DNA from: Candidatus Portnoyibacteriota bacterium
Lineage (GTDB): Bacteria > Patescibacteriota > Minisyncoccia > Portnoybacterales > GWB1-42-6
NCBI GenBank assembly: GCA_028717445.1
Contig: JAQUNU010000009.1
Location: 1 to 19,976 of the forward strand
DNA: 19,976 bases
Direction: 5' to 3'
Shown here: piece after piece, positions 12,786 to 19,816 of the stretch
How positions within the stretch are numbered: the stretch's first letter is position 1
Layout of the letters: each line of letters begins with the position of its first letter
Notes under the pieces: model-generated
What the model saw: only the letters and a program-made list of their open reading frames with translations
Database searches by the model: none
Told to the model about the DNA's origin: nothing
Translations under genes and position numbers: made by a program

Positions 12786-14054
12786 ATGTTTCAAAAGCAA
12801 ACTTTGCCCAATGGCTTGAGGATTATTAACGCGCCGATGGAGGGAGCCAAGTCCCTCACGGTTTTAGTTTTAATCGGCACGGGTTCGAAATACGAAATAA
12901 AGGAAAACAACGGCATTTCCCATTTTTTGGAGCACATTTTTTTTAAAGGCACGCAAAAAAGACCGACCACGCTTGAAATAACTTCCGATTTGGACATGGT
13001 CGGCGGCGCTTACAACGCTTTCACAAGCAAGGAATTTACCGGTTTTTGGGCGAAAGTGGATCCCGAACACGGCAATCTTGTTCTTGATTGGGTTTCTGAT
13101 ATCTTGCTTAATTCAAAATTTGACGCGGCGGAAATAGAAAGGGAAAAAGGAGTGATCATCGAAGAGATTAATATGTATCAAGACACGCCCATGCAGAATG
13201 TTTGGTATATCTGGGAAGAATTGCTTTACGGCGATCAGCCAGCCGGTTGGTTGACACTTGGAACCAAAGAAATCATCCGGACAATGAAAAGGGAGCAATT
13301 TTTAAAATATCTTTCAGATCAATACGTGGCCAAAAATACGATTATTGTGATCGCGGGCGCAACTGACAAAATAGGCGACGCAAAGAATGTTGTCGGAAAG
13401 TATTTTGAAAAGATCAAAAAGGGAAATTTTAAGAAAAAACTAAAAGTTGTTGAAAAACAAAAAAAACCGAACCTGCGGCTGGGCTTCAAGGAAACCGACC
13501 AAAGCCATTTGGTTTTGGGATTCCGGAGTTACGATATTTTTCACAAGGACGCTTATGCTGTTTCTTTGCTGGCCACGATCCTGGGCGGGTTTATGAGCTC
13601 GCGGCTGTTTATGGAAGTCCGCGAAAAACGCGGCCTTTGCTATTATATCCGTTCGGCTAACGAAACCTATACCGATTCCGGTTATCTTGTGGCTAATGCC
13701 GGCGTGGACAACGTCAGAATCGAAGAGGCGATAAAGGTTATTTTGGGTGAATTTCAAAAGGTCAGAGACGAAAAAATTCCCGAAGCGGAAATAAAAAAAG
13801 CCAAGGATCATATCAAGGGGGCGACCATACTTTCTTTGGAGTCTTCGGATGAAATGGCTTCTTTCCTTGGTAGTCAGGAGGTCTTGAAAAAACGCCTTTT
13901 GACGCCAGAACAATTTTTTGTTAAAATAAATAAAGTGACAGCCGAGGATCTGCAGCGGGTGGCCAGAGAAATCTTTAAGCCAAAAAACCTTAATCTGGCA
14001 GTAATCGGGCCTTTTAAAGAGGAAGAAAGATTCAAGAAATTATTAAGGATATAA
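12786..14054 (+). CDS. M16 family zinc peptidase (processing-peptidase-like)
   Basis: The 422-residue protein carries the inverted zinc motif HFLEH (His46, Glu49, His50) in NGISHFLEHIFFKGT, and the third ligand Glu about 75 residues later in EREKGVIIEEINMYQD (Glu126/127). The C-terminal half has the typical RLFMEVREKRGLCYYI signature that contacts substrate, so both M16 domains are present on one chain. Members degrade or process peptides; bacterial versions of this length resemble YmxG/PqqL-type and mitochondrial processing peptidase beta. No signal peptide is evident, so it probably acts in the cytoplasm. It is followed after 2 nt by the permease gene, with a shared transcript implied. Confidence 0.92.
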   Translation: MFQKQTLPNGLRIINAPMEGAKSLTVLVLIGTGSKYEIKENNGISHFLEHIFFKGTQKRPTTLEITSDLDMVGGAYNAFTSKEFTGFWAKVDPEHGNLVLDWVSDILLNSKFDAAEIEREKGVIIEEINMYQDTPMQNVWYIWEELLYGDQPAGWLTLGTKEIIRTMKREQFLKYLSDQYVAKNTIIVIAGATDKIGDAKNVVGKYFEKIKKGNFKKKLKVVEKQKKPNLRLGFKETDQSHLVLGFRSYDIFHKDAYAVSLLATILGGFMSSRLFMEVREKRGLCYYIRSANETYTDSGYLVANAGVDNVRIEEAIKVILGEFQKVRDEKIPEAEIKKAKDHIKGATILSLESSDEMASFLGSQEVLKKRLLTPEQFFVKINKVTAEDLQRVAREIFKPKNLNLAVIGPFKEEERFKKLLRI

Positions 14055-14056
14055 AA

Positions 14057-15076
14057 ATGAAGCAGCTCGTCGAAATTTCAACCGGGACAATCTTAAAGAT
14101 CATAGCAATCATTTTGGGTTTTGTTTTTGTTTATCTGATACGTGATATTTTAATCATGCTTTTTATATCCGTCATTATCGCCGCCGCTGTTAATACGCCG
14201 ATCGAATGGCTTTCTCGGCATCGGATCAGGCGGGCATTGGCGGTGGCAATCGTTTATATCGCCGTATTGTCTATTTTTGCCCTTCTTATTTATTTAATAG
14301 TGCCGCCGCTAGCTGGGCAGATAAAATCTTTAGCCAATGATCTTCCAAAATATCTTGAGGGCATCCAAAGCCAGATCGGGGGCTATATTGGCGATAACAT
14401 CGGTGTAAAAAACCTTCAGAATTTATTGGGCCAGATCGGGGACGCTTTGGGCAATATTGCCGGCAATGTTTTTTCGGCGGCTATCGGGATCTTTGGCGGA
14501 ATATTTTCGGCGATGATGGTTTTAATCATTTCAATTTACCTCGCGGCGCAAAAAAATAGTCTTAAAAATTTCTTCATTTCCATAATTCCTCCAGCGCATC
14601 ATGAATATGTTTCTGTCTTGATAGATCGCATTATTTTAAAATTAGGCGCTTGGATGAGAGGCCAGCTCATTTTGATGGCTGCGGTCGGGACGCTTGTTTT
14701 TATCGGGTTAAAAATTCTTGGAATAAAATTTGCCCTGACTTTGGCTTTGATGGCGGGTTTGCTTGAGATTATTCCCGTAATCGGTCCTTTTTTGGCCGCG
14801 GTGCCAGCGGTCCTTCTGGCACTTTCCCAGTCTTTGTTTTTGGCTCTTTTCGTCGCGGCGCTCTATTATGTCATCCAGGAACTGGAGCAATATCTTTTGG
14901 TCCCGTATGTTATGAGAAAGTCGGTGGGGATTAATTCTTTAGCAATCATTATTTTAATTTTGATCGGCGGCAGCCTTTACGGTTTGGCCGGAATCGTTTT
15001 AGCAATCCCGATTGCCGCCGTCATTCTGCTTGTTTTTCGCGATTTAATGGAAAAGCGGTGCGCTTCTAAAACATAG
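14057..15076 (+). CDS. AI-2E/PerM family membrane transporter
   Basis: The 339-residue protein is highly hydrophobic with about seven to eight membrane helices: two near the N-terminus (IIAIILGFVFVYLI; LIMLFISVIIAAAVNTPIEW), one at about 60-85, a soluble-looking segment (LANDLPKYLEGIQSQIGGYI), and the family's C-terminal block including LEIIPVIGPFLAAVPAVLLA and VPYVMRKSVGINSLAIIILI. These two phrases are the hallmark of the PerM/TqsA (AI-2E) family. Members export small molecules or exchange ions; the substrate cannot be told from sequence. AAGGAT at 14045-14050, 6 nt before the ATG, lies inside the end of the peptidase gene, so the two are translationally linked. Confidence 0.92.
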   Translation: MKQLVEISTGTILKIIAIILGFVFVYLIRDILIMLFISVIIAAAVNTPIEWLSRHRIRRALAVAIVYIAVLSIFALLIYLIVPPLAGQIKSLANDLPKYLEGIQSQIGGYIGDNIGVKNLQNLLGQIGDALGNIAGNVFSAAIGIFGGIFSAMMVLIISIYLAAQKNSLKNFFISIIPPAHHEYVSVLIDRIILKLGAWMRGQLILMAAVGTLVFIGLKILGIKFALTLALMAGLLEIIPVIGPFLAAVPAVLLALSQSLFLALFVAALYYVIQELEQYLLVPYVMRKSVGINSLAIIILILIGGSLYGLAGIVLAIPIAAVILLVFRDLMEKRCASKT

Positions 15077-15094
15077 AACCTAAACTGAAGAAAT

Positions 15095-15122
15095 AAAAAA
15101 AACGCGACATTTCTATCGGGTT
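15095..15122 (-). terminator. Probable terminator of the minus-strand membrane gene
   Basis: On the minus strand AACCCGA (complement of 15116-15122) pairs with TCGCGTT (complement of 15101-15107) with one mismatch, followed by a T8 tract (complement of 15095-15102). It lies between two convergent genes and could also stop the permease transcript weakly. Confidence 0.45.
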
Positions 15123-15133
15123 TTAGGACCTGA

Positions 15134-15622
15134 TTATTTTTTTGTAAAAACTTTTTTCCGCAGAATCACCAGAATGGCCAGAAAGGAGACGGCGAGCTGG
15201 GTAGAGATTTCCAGAAAAATCGGAACGGCGGCAACTGTTTTTTTATAATGCGCCTGATGTCCGAAAAAAGCCATTTGTTTCAAGGTTTCCGAATCAACCT
15301 GCCAGCTTAAAAAAAGGACAAGGTCAGGAATGAGAGCGATTATGCCGCCGGCAAATAGATAATAAAAATTCTTCTTTTTTCCAGCCAATAGGAAAAGCAG
15401 AACGAAGCCGAATGAAAAATCGATCCCGATTTTCGCGGCCGCGGCAAAAACATCAAAGCTGAACCCTTTCATTAGGCCGGCTATGCCATAGTCGAAATGT
15501 GGAATGAAATCGAGCAGGTAATGGGAAGACAAGGCGAGGATAGCCAAAAAAAATAATCCTTGGGGATTTTTTATTCTTGAGCCGATTGCCGCTCCGGTCA
15601 GAATATGCGGGAAGAGTATCAT
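15134..15622 (-). CDS. Small polytopic membrane protein, YdjM/DUF457-like
   Basis: The 162-residue protein has about four membrane helices and begins MILFPHILTGAAIGSRIKNP, followed by SSHYLLDFIPHFDYG. The pattern of an early histidine, 'GA.IG', then 'H.LLD.IPH.D' resembles membrane-bound metal-dependent hydrolases of the YdjM/DUF457 group, whose His/Asp residues sit at the membrane surface. Two further histidines occur late (FFGHQAHYKK). The match is partial and the length short, so a catalytic role is not certain. It is divergent from rsmI with only 42 nt between start codons, and convergent with the permease gene. Confidence 0.6.
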   Translation of the reverse strand: MILFPHILTGAAIGSRIKNPQGLFFLAILALSSHYLLDFIPHFDYGIAGLMKGFSFDVFAAAAKIGIDFSFGFVLLFLLAGKKKNFYYLFAGGIIALIPDLVLFLSWQVDSETLKQMAFFGHQAHYKKTVAAVPIFLEISTQLAVSFLAILVILRKKVFTKK

Positions 15623-15664
15623 TGAATAGGTTTTTTATTTTTAATTTTTTGGTTTACAATAGAT

Positions 15665-16393
15665 ATGGGTATATTATATATTGTAGCCACTCCGATTGGC
15701 AATTTGGAAGATATGACTTTTCGGGCGTTAAAAACTTTAAAAGAAGCCGATTTGATCGTTTGCGAGGATACGCGTCAGACGATGAAATTATTGAGTCATT
15801 ATCAAATTTCAAAGCCATTGGTCAGTTATTTCCAGCATTCCAAATTTTCAAAGATCGAATATATCGCTCAGCAATTGAGTGAAGGAAAAACCGTGGCCTT
15901 GGTCACGGACGCCGGCACGCCTGGAATTTCCGATCCGGGAGGAGCGCTGATAAATCAGTTGGTCAGTTCGTCAGGCGGTCAGTTTAAAACTGAAGAACCG
16001 AAAGGCCGCGAAGCGGCCGAAGCTGAAAAACTGCGCATCATTCCCATTCCCGGCCCCAATGCCGCGGTCGCCGCGCTTTCTATTTCCGGCTTTCCTGTCG
16101 ATAAGTTCTTTTTCATGGGTTTTCCGCCGCATAAAAAAGGGAGAAATAAATATTTTGAGCAAGTTGTCGGCCAAAAAAATACGGTTGTTTTTTACGAATC
16201 CACGCATCGGATTTTAAAATCATTAAATCAGCTGAAAGAAATTTTGCCGGAAAGAAAAATGGTAGTTTGCCGCGAATTGACCAAGCAGTTTGAATCAATT
16301 TATCGGGGAACGGCCGAAGAAATCTTAAAGATTCTGGAAAGCGATAAAAATAATCAAAAAGGGGAATTCGTCGTCGTAATAAAAAGCGACTAA
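15665..16393 (+). CDS. rsmI: 16S rRNA (cytidine-1402 2'-O)-methyltransferase RsmI, with repeat insertion
   Basis: RsmI methylates the 2'-OH of C1402 in 16S rRNA using SAM. The 242-residue product has the tetrapyrrole-methylase-fold signatures: LYIVATPIGNLEDM (4-17), LIVCEDTRQTMKLL, VALVTDAGTPGISDPG (77-92), IPIPGPNAAVAALSISGF (126-143), FFMGFPPHKKGR, VVFYESTHRI and CRELTKQFESIYRG. It is close to the catalytic core only, without the C-terminal extension of longer homologues. Between the DPG motif and PIPGP, where family members have a short connection, residues 101-122 come from a palindromic repeat also present in metG. The start codon lies 4 nt after TACAAT (15655-15660), with no Shine-Dalgarno. 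The frame is intact across the insertion. Confidence 0.93.
   Translation: MGILYIVATPIGNLEDMTFRALKTLKEADLIVCEDTRQTMKLLSHYQISKPLVSYFQHSKFSKIEYIAQQLSEGKTVALVTDAGTPGISDPGGALINQLVSSSGGQFKTEEPKGREAAEAEKLRIIPIPGPNAAVAALSISGFPVDKFFFMGFPPHKKGRNKYFEQVVGQKNTVVFYESTHRILKSLNQLKEILPERKMVVCRELTKQFESIYRGTAEEILKILESDKNNQKGEFVVVIKSD
15968..16032 (+). repeat. In-frame palindromic repeat, copy 1 (inside rsmI)
   Basis: About 65 nt matching 58 of 65 positions of the copy in metG, with 36 consecutive identical bases (15980-16015). It contains TCAGTTT/AAACTGA (15979-15985 with 15987-15993) and GGCCGC-GAA-GCGGCC (16004-16018, perfect). Read in rsmI's frame it encodes QFKTEEPKGREA plus flanking SSSGG and AEAEKL. Confidence 0.85.
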
Positions 16394-16427
16394 GCAGCGG
16401 ATGCTTAATCGCAATTGGCCTTTTTTT
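16386..16427 (+). terminator. Probable terminator of rsmI
   Basis: GCGA-C-TAAGCA (16386-16396) pairs with TGCTTA-A-TCGC (16402-16412), 10 pairs with one mismatch and loop GCGGA, overlapping the stop. A T7 tract follows at 16421-16427. A second small hairpin (GCCTTTTT with AAAAAGGC, 16418-16435) adjoins it. Confidence 0.6.
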
Positions 16428-16435
16428 AAAAAGGC

Positions 16436-16589
16436 GGTTTCAAGGATCTAAGGCAAGATAACCGGTCGAGGTAATTTCCGGGGGCCTCTTATCATCAAGG
16501 AACGATATTTTGATTTTTTGATTCATTCTCTCCCCCTGTGAGAACTATGTTTTTAATAAGAAATTTTAATACTTTTAGATAAAATCTTA
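16436..16589 (+). other. Unassigned leader region upstream of metG
   Basis: No gene is visible. It holds a bulged hairpin (GATAA 16457-16461 with TTATC 16489-16493; GAGG 16468-16471 with CCTC 16485-16488), a short hairpin TTCTC/GAGAA (16526-16530 with 16540-16544), and complementary GGGGG (16480-16484) and CCCCC (16532-16536) between their loops. TAAAAT at 16580-16585, 4 nt before the ATG, is a possible -10 without a clear -35. No T-box or known riboswitch core is seen. Confidence 0.3.
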
Positions 16590-18059
16590 ATGAAGAATAA
16601 TAAATTTTATATCACTACCCCGATCTATTACGTAAACGACAGGCCGCATATTGGCCATGCCTATACGACCGTTCTGGCGGATGTTTTGGCGCGGCAGCAA
16701 GAGAAACAAGGCAAGGATGTTTTTTTTCTGACCGGCACGGATGAGCATGGCGCCAAGATCAGCCAGGCGGCAAAGAAAGCCGGCAAATCAGAGAAAAATT
16801 TTGTTGATGAGAAAGCGGCCTCTTTTGTTGAGGTCTGGAAAAAATTAAATATTGAAAATAGTAATTTTATTCGAACGACCGAGTCGGCGCATGTTGAAGC
16901 GGTTAAAAAAGCGGTGCAAAGATTGTTTGATAAGGGATTCATTTATAAAGGCGATTATGACGGTCTCTATTGCACTGGCTGCGAGCAGTATAAAAATTCC
17001 GAAGATTTGATTGACGGCAAGTGCCCCGAACATCAGATTGAACCGCAGATGATGAAAGAAGAAAGCTATTTTTTTAAGCTTTCCCAATTTCAAAATGTTT
17101 TGAAAGAAAAAATCGAAAAAGGGGAGTTAGAGATTTTGCCCCAAGAACGCAAAAACGAAATTTTATCGTTTTTTGGACAAGAATTGAAAGATATTTCAAT
17201 TTCGCGGGCCGCGGTCAATTGGGGCATTCCTTTGCCTTTTGACGAAAAATTCACAATATATGTCTGGATAGATGCCTTTTTTAATTATTTGACCGGACTG
17301 GGCTGGAATGGTGATCAGTTAATCGGTTCGTCAGTCAGGCAGTTTAAAACTGAAGAACCGAAAGGCCGCGAAGCGTCCGAAAATGATAAACTAGTTTTCT
17401 TTCCGCCGGATCTTCAATTGATGTCCAAAGATATTTTGCGGGTTCATGCCACGATCTGGCCCGCTTTACTCCTGGCGTTGGAATTGCCTTTGCCTAAAAA
17501 AATCTACGTTCACGGCTATTTTACGATCGACGGCCAGAAAATGTCCAAATCCCTGGGCAATGTCATTTGGCCTGAAGAATTGGTTGAAAAATTCGGCGTT
17601 GACGGCGCGCGTTATCTTTTAATGTCATCTTTGGCTTTTGGCCAGGATGGCGATATTTCTTGGGAAAAATTAACAGAAAAATATAATTCTGATTTGGCCA
17701 ATGGTTTAGGAAATTTGATTTCAAGAGTCGTAAAATTAAATGAAAATATCAAAGCCCAGGCAGAGGAGAATGAATCATCGGGTAAGGCGAATGGTTTGCT
17801 TGTGGAAATAAAACCCAAAGAGGCGCTGGATGAAATTTGGAAAAGAATTGCTTACGCTAATAAAAAAGTGGAAGAAGCAAAACTTTGGGAATTTATTAAA
17901 ACCGATGCCGAGGAAGCCAAAAAAGTTTTAAGCGAATTGCTTGGCTTGATTTTTGAAGTCTCAAAGGAAGTCGCGCCTTTTATGCCGCAAACTTGCGGGA
18001 AAATAGTCGAAATTCTTGAAAGCGGGAAAGCCGAAATATTATTTCCCAGGATAAAATAA
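16590..18059 (+). CDS. metG: Methionyl-tRNA synthetase, short form, with repeat insertion
   Basis: Class I synthetase that charges initiator and elongator tRNA-Met. The 489-residue product has the HIGH motif (His20-His23 in RPHIGHAYTTVLADVLAR), a zinc site C128, C131, C145, H148 (YCTGCEQ and GKCPEHQ), the YVWIDAFFNYLTGLGW segment, LMSKDILRVHATIWPALLL, and KMSKS (317-321, in DGQKMSKSLGN). A helical anticodon-binding domain follows, but there is no C-terminal EMAPII-type tRNA-binding domain. Residues about 247-268, in the loop between the catalytic strands before the PPDLQLMSKD motif, are encoded by the same repeat as in rsmI. Its stop shares one base with the tatD start (TAATG), so the two are coupled. 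Confidence 0.95.
   Translation: MKNNKFYITTPIYYVNDRPHIGHAYTTVLADVLARQQEKQGKDVFFLTGTDEHGAKISQAAKKAGKSEKNFVDEKAASFVEVWKKLNIENSNFIRTTESAHVEAVKKAVQRLFDKGFIYKGDYDGLYCTGCEQYKNSEDLIDGKCPEHQIEPQMMKEESYFFKLSQFQNVLKEKIEKGELEILPQERKNEILSFFGQELKDISISRAAVNWGIPLPFDEKFTIYVWIDAFFNYLTGLGWNGDQLIGSSVRQFKTEEPKGREASENDKLVFFPPDLQLMSKDILRVHATIWPALLLALELPLPKKIYVHGYFTIDGQKMSKSLGNVIWPEELVEKFGVDGARYLLMSSLAFGQDGDISWEKLTEKYNSDLANGLGNLISRVVKLNENIKAQAEENESSGKANGLLVEIKPKEALDEIWKRIAYANKKVEEAKLWEFIKTDAEEAKKVLSELLGLIFEVSKEVAPFMPQTCGKIVEILESGKAEILFPRIK
17328..17392 (+). repeat. In-frame palindromic repeat, copy 2 (inside metG)
   Basis: Same orientation and same reading frame as the rsmI copy, encoding SSVR then QFKTEEPKGREA then SENDKL. 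36 consecutive identical bases (17340-17375). The second palindrome carries one change (GGCCGC-GAA-GCGTCC). Flanks add CGGTTC (17324-17329) complementary to GAACCG (17355-17360), enlarging the first hairpin. Confidence 0.85.
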
Positions 18060-18883
18060 TGTTGATAGATACCCATGCTCATGTTAATTTTGCCGCCTAT
18101 AAGGATGATGGCGATGAAGTTGCCAAAAGAGCGCTTGAAAATAATACCTGGTTTATCAATGTCGGCTCGCAATGGGAAACCAGCCAGCGGGCTTTTGAAT
18201 ACGCTAAAAAATATCCGGAAGGCGTTTTTGCGGCCGTGGGCTTGCACCCGATCCATTTGGAAGGCAGAGAAATAAAAGAAACAGTCGATTCGGACGAATC
18301 TTTCGAATTCAAAACCCGGCAGGAAAAATTCGATCGCGATAAATATAAGCAGCTGGCTTTGATAGAAAAAGTCGTAGCTATCGGCGAGACTGGCCTTGAT
18401 TATTTCCATTTAGATTTCGGAAAAGAAGAAGAGCAAAAGATTAGGCAGAAAGAAAATTTTTTGGAGCACATAAAATTAGCCAAAGAGATCGGAAAGCCGA
18501 TGATTTTTCATTGTCGGCGAGCATATAGCGATTTGCTGGAAATTCTTAAGCCAGAGGCGGGAAAATTAGAAGGGGTTCTTCATTCTTTCGTGGGTAGGTG
18601 GAGCCAGGCCGAGCATTTTTTGGAGATGGGTTTTTATCTGGCTTTTAATGGCATTATTACTTTTGCCCGCGATTATGATAAGGTGGTCAAAAATATGCCG
18701 CTTGATAAAATATTGATCGAAACCGATTCGCCTTATCTGACGCCGATTCCTTTTCGGGGCAAGCGAAACGAACCGCTTTATGTTAAATACGTGGCGGAAA
18801 AGATAGCGGAATTAAAGGGAATAAGTTTTGGAGAAGTGGCTGAAGTGACTACAGAGAATGCAAGAAGATTGTTTAAGATATAA
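18059..18883 (+). CDS. tatD: TatD family metal-dependent DNase
   Basis: TIM-barrel hydrolase of the amidohydrolase superfamily; TatD proteins act as 3'-5' exonucleases on DNA. The 274-residue product has LIDTHAHVNF (His6, His8), GLHPIHLEG, AIGETGLDYF (Glu110), PMIFHCRRAY (His151), GVLHSFVG (His175) and LIETDSPYLTP (Asp223), so all metal ligands are present, and it ends in ENARRLFKI as expected. A roughly 25-residue charged insert (about 70-98, EIKETVDSDESFEFKTRQEK region) lengthens the loop after LHP. Translation is coupled to metG by one-base overlap, a linkage often seen for these two genes. Its TAA stop falls at the outer edge of the cassette's left repeat. Confidence 0.92.
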   Translation: MLIDTHAHVNFAAYKDDGDEVAKRALENNTWFINVGSQWETSQRAFEYAKKYPEGVFAAVGLHPIHLEGREIKETVDSDESFEFKTRQEKFDRDKYKQLALIEKVVAIGETGLDYFHLDFGKEEEQKIRQKENFLEHIKLAKEIGKPMIFHCRRAYSDLLEILKPEAGKLEGVLHSFVGRWSQAEHFLEMGFYLAFNGIITFARDYDKVVKNMPLDKILIETDSPYLTPIPFRGKRNEPLYVKYVAEKIAELKGISFGEVAEVTTENARRLFKI

Positions 18884-18921
18884 TGCAAATACCATGCAAA
18901 TTTTATGCAAATGCCGCAAAT
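18881..18921 (+). repeat. Left inverted repeat of the GxxExxY cassette
   Basis: Three ATGCAAAT units at 18883, 18894 and 18905, exactly 11 bp apart, followed by GCAAAT. The 41-nt array matches the reverse complement of 19301-19350 at 33 of 41 aligned positions. Confidence 0.8.
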
Positions 18922-19301
18922 AGAGAAAATGATTTATCCGGAATTATCTTATAGGATTTGTGGCTTTTGTTTTTATGTTCATACCTACTTTAGGTAGGTA
19001 TAGAAAAGAAAAACAGTATGGTGATGCACTTGAAGAAATTTTTAAAAAGAATAATTTAAGCTATGAAAGAGAAAAAAGATTGCCGCCTTCATTTGAGGGA
19101 GAAAAATATAGCCGAAATATTCCAGATTTTATTATTGAGAATAAAATCATTTTGGATTTAAAGGCGAAATTAATGATTAATAAGGATGATTATTTTCAAA
19201 TGCGGCGGTATCTTATATCCTTAAAAAAGAAGTTGGGATTAATCATAAATTTTAGGCAGGTTTATTTAAGGCCTAAACGCGTTTTAAATAGTTTAGTTTA
19301 A
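18905..19301 (+). pseudogene. GxxExxY family PD-(D/E)XK-fold protein, split by a +1 frameshift
   Basis: Two frames together give one family member. Frame A starts at an ATG at 18905 (or 18911/18929) and reads MPQIEKMIYPELSYRICGFC then FYVHTYFR before a TAG at 18995. Frame B continues as LGRYRKEKQYGDALEEIF, YEREKRLPPSFEGEKYSRN, IPDFIIENKIILDLKAK and LGLIINFRQVYLRPKRVLNS to 19301. YPELSY opens the family's first helix; PDFII....ILDLKA is the PD-(D/E)XK core, and GLIINF the late strand. Frame A meets frame B at 18989-18992, so dropping one T yields H-T-Y-L-G-R-Y. The function of these proteins is not established. The break may be a mutation, a sequencing indel, or a programmed shift. Confidence 0.75.
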
Positions 19302-19350
19302 TTTGTATCATTTGCATCCCGTTTCGGGGATTTGCATGATATTGGCATTA
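19301..19350 (-). repeat. Right inverted repeat of the GxxExxY cassette
   Basis: ATTTGTAT (19301), ATTTGCAT (19310) and ATTTGCAT (19330), then ATTGGCATTA to 19350. Relative to the left array it has a 9-nt insertion forming a small hairpin CCCG-TTT-CGGG (19318-19328). Confidence 0.8.
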
Positions 19351-19354
19351 TTTT

Positions 19355-19816
19355 ATGGAAATAAAAAAATACGGCGAAAGAATTTTAAGAAAAAAGACCA
19401 GACCGGTAGCCGAGGTCAACGACGAGATCAGGCAGCTAGTCGCCTTTATGGTCAAAGAAATGTACGCGCACCAGGGCGTTGGCTTGGCGGCCAATCAGAT
19501 TGGCATTGATCTTAATTTGGCGGTCGTTGATGTCGGCAACGGGGTTAGAATTTTGATCAATCCGAAAATCTTAAAGGCGGAAGGGCAAACAGTCGAAGAA
19601 GAGGGTTGCCTTTCTTTGCCGGGAAAATTTTTCAAAATAAAAAGACCTCAATATGTTGAGGTCGAGGCGCTTGACCGGTTCGGCCGCTTAAAAAAAATAA
19701 AAGCCCAGGACTATGAAGCGCGGGCGTTTTGCCATGAAATTGACCACCTGAACGGAAGACTTATTATTGATAAGGCCGGCTTTTGGCAGAGGCTTAAATA
19801 CAGATTCAAATTATAG
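19355..19816 (+). CDS. def: Peptide deformylase
   Basis: Removes the formyl group from the N-terminal methionine of new proteins. The 153-residue enzyme has all three motifs: GVGLAANQIG (41-50), EEGCLSLPG (Cys85) and CHEIDHLNG (His127, Glu128, His131), which bind the catalytic metal. Length is normal for a minimal bacterial form. It fits with metG and rsmI as part of a translation-related cluster. The ATG lies 4 nt beyond the cassette's right end with no Shine-Dalgarno, so its upstream region is now cassette DNA. The last 6 bases overlap the stop of the convergent minus-strand gene. Confidence 0.95.
   Translation: MEIKKYGERILRKKTRPVAEVNDEIRQLVAFMVKEMYAHQGVGLAANQIGIDLNLAVVDVGNGVRILINPKILKAEGQTVEEEGCLSLPGKFFKIKRPQYVEVEALDRFGRLKKIKAQDYEARAFCHEIDHLNGRLIIDKAGFWQRLKYRFKL

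Larger units (their letters stand above)
18881..19350 (+). mobile_element. 470-bp inverted-repeat cassette carrying a GxxExxY gene
   Basis: Two related repeat arrays in opposite orientation bound a single small gene. The outer ends read TAATGC and GCATTA; the pairing extends one further base on each side. The cassette sits exactly between tatD and def, two genes that otherwise would adjoin. No clear target duplication is visible, and no transposase is encoded, so movement would need help in trans or would rely on the nuclease-fold protein itself. The designation as mobile is inference from structure. Confidence 0.55.

Noticed and set aside
15577..15882. 101-codon plus-strand frame overlapping the start of rsmI
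   Set aside because: It overlaps the minus-strand membrane gene and the clearly conserved rsmI start; no domain.
16436..16589. T-box riboswitch upstream of metG
   Set aside because: No T-box consensus, specifier loop or antiterminator pair could be found; kept only as an unassigned leader.
18266..18352. TatD charged insert as a third copy of the rsmI/metG repeat
   Set aside because: It contains a small palindrome (GATTCG-GA-CGAATC) and the residues EFKTRQEK, but the DNA does not match the 65-nt unit.
18883..18912. CRISPR array from the regularly spaced ATGCAAAT units
   Set aside because: Units are only 8 bp with 3-bp gaps and recur inverted on the far side; no spacers or cas genes.
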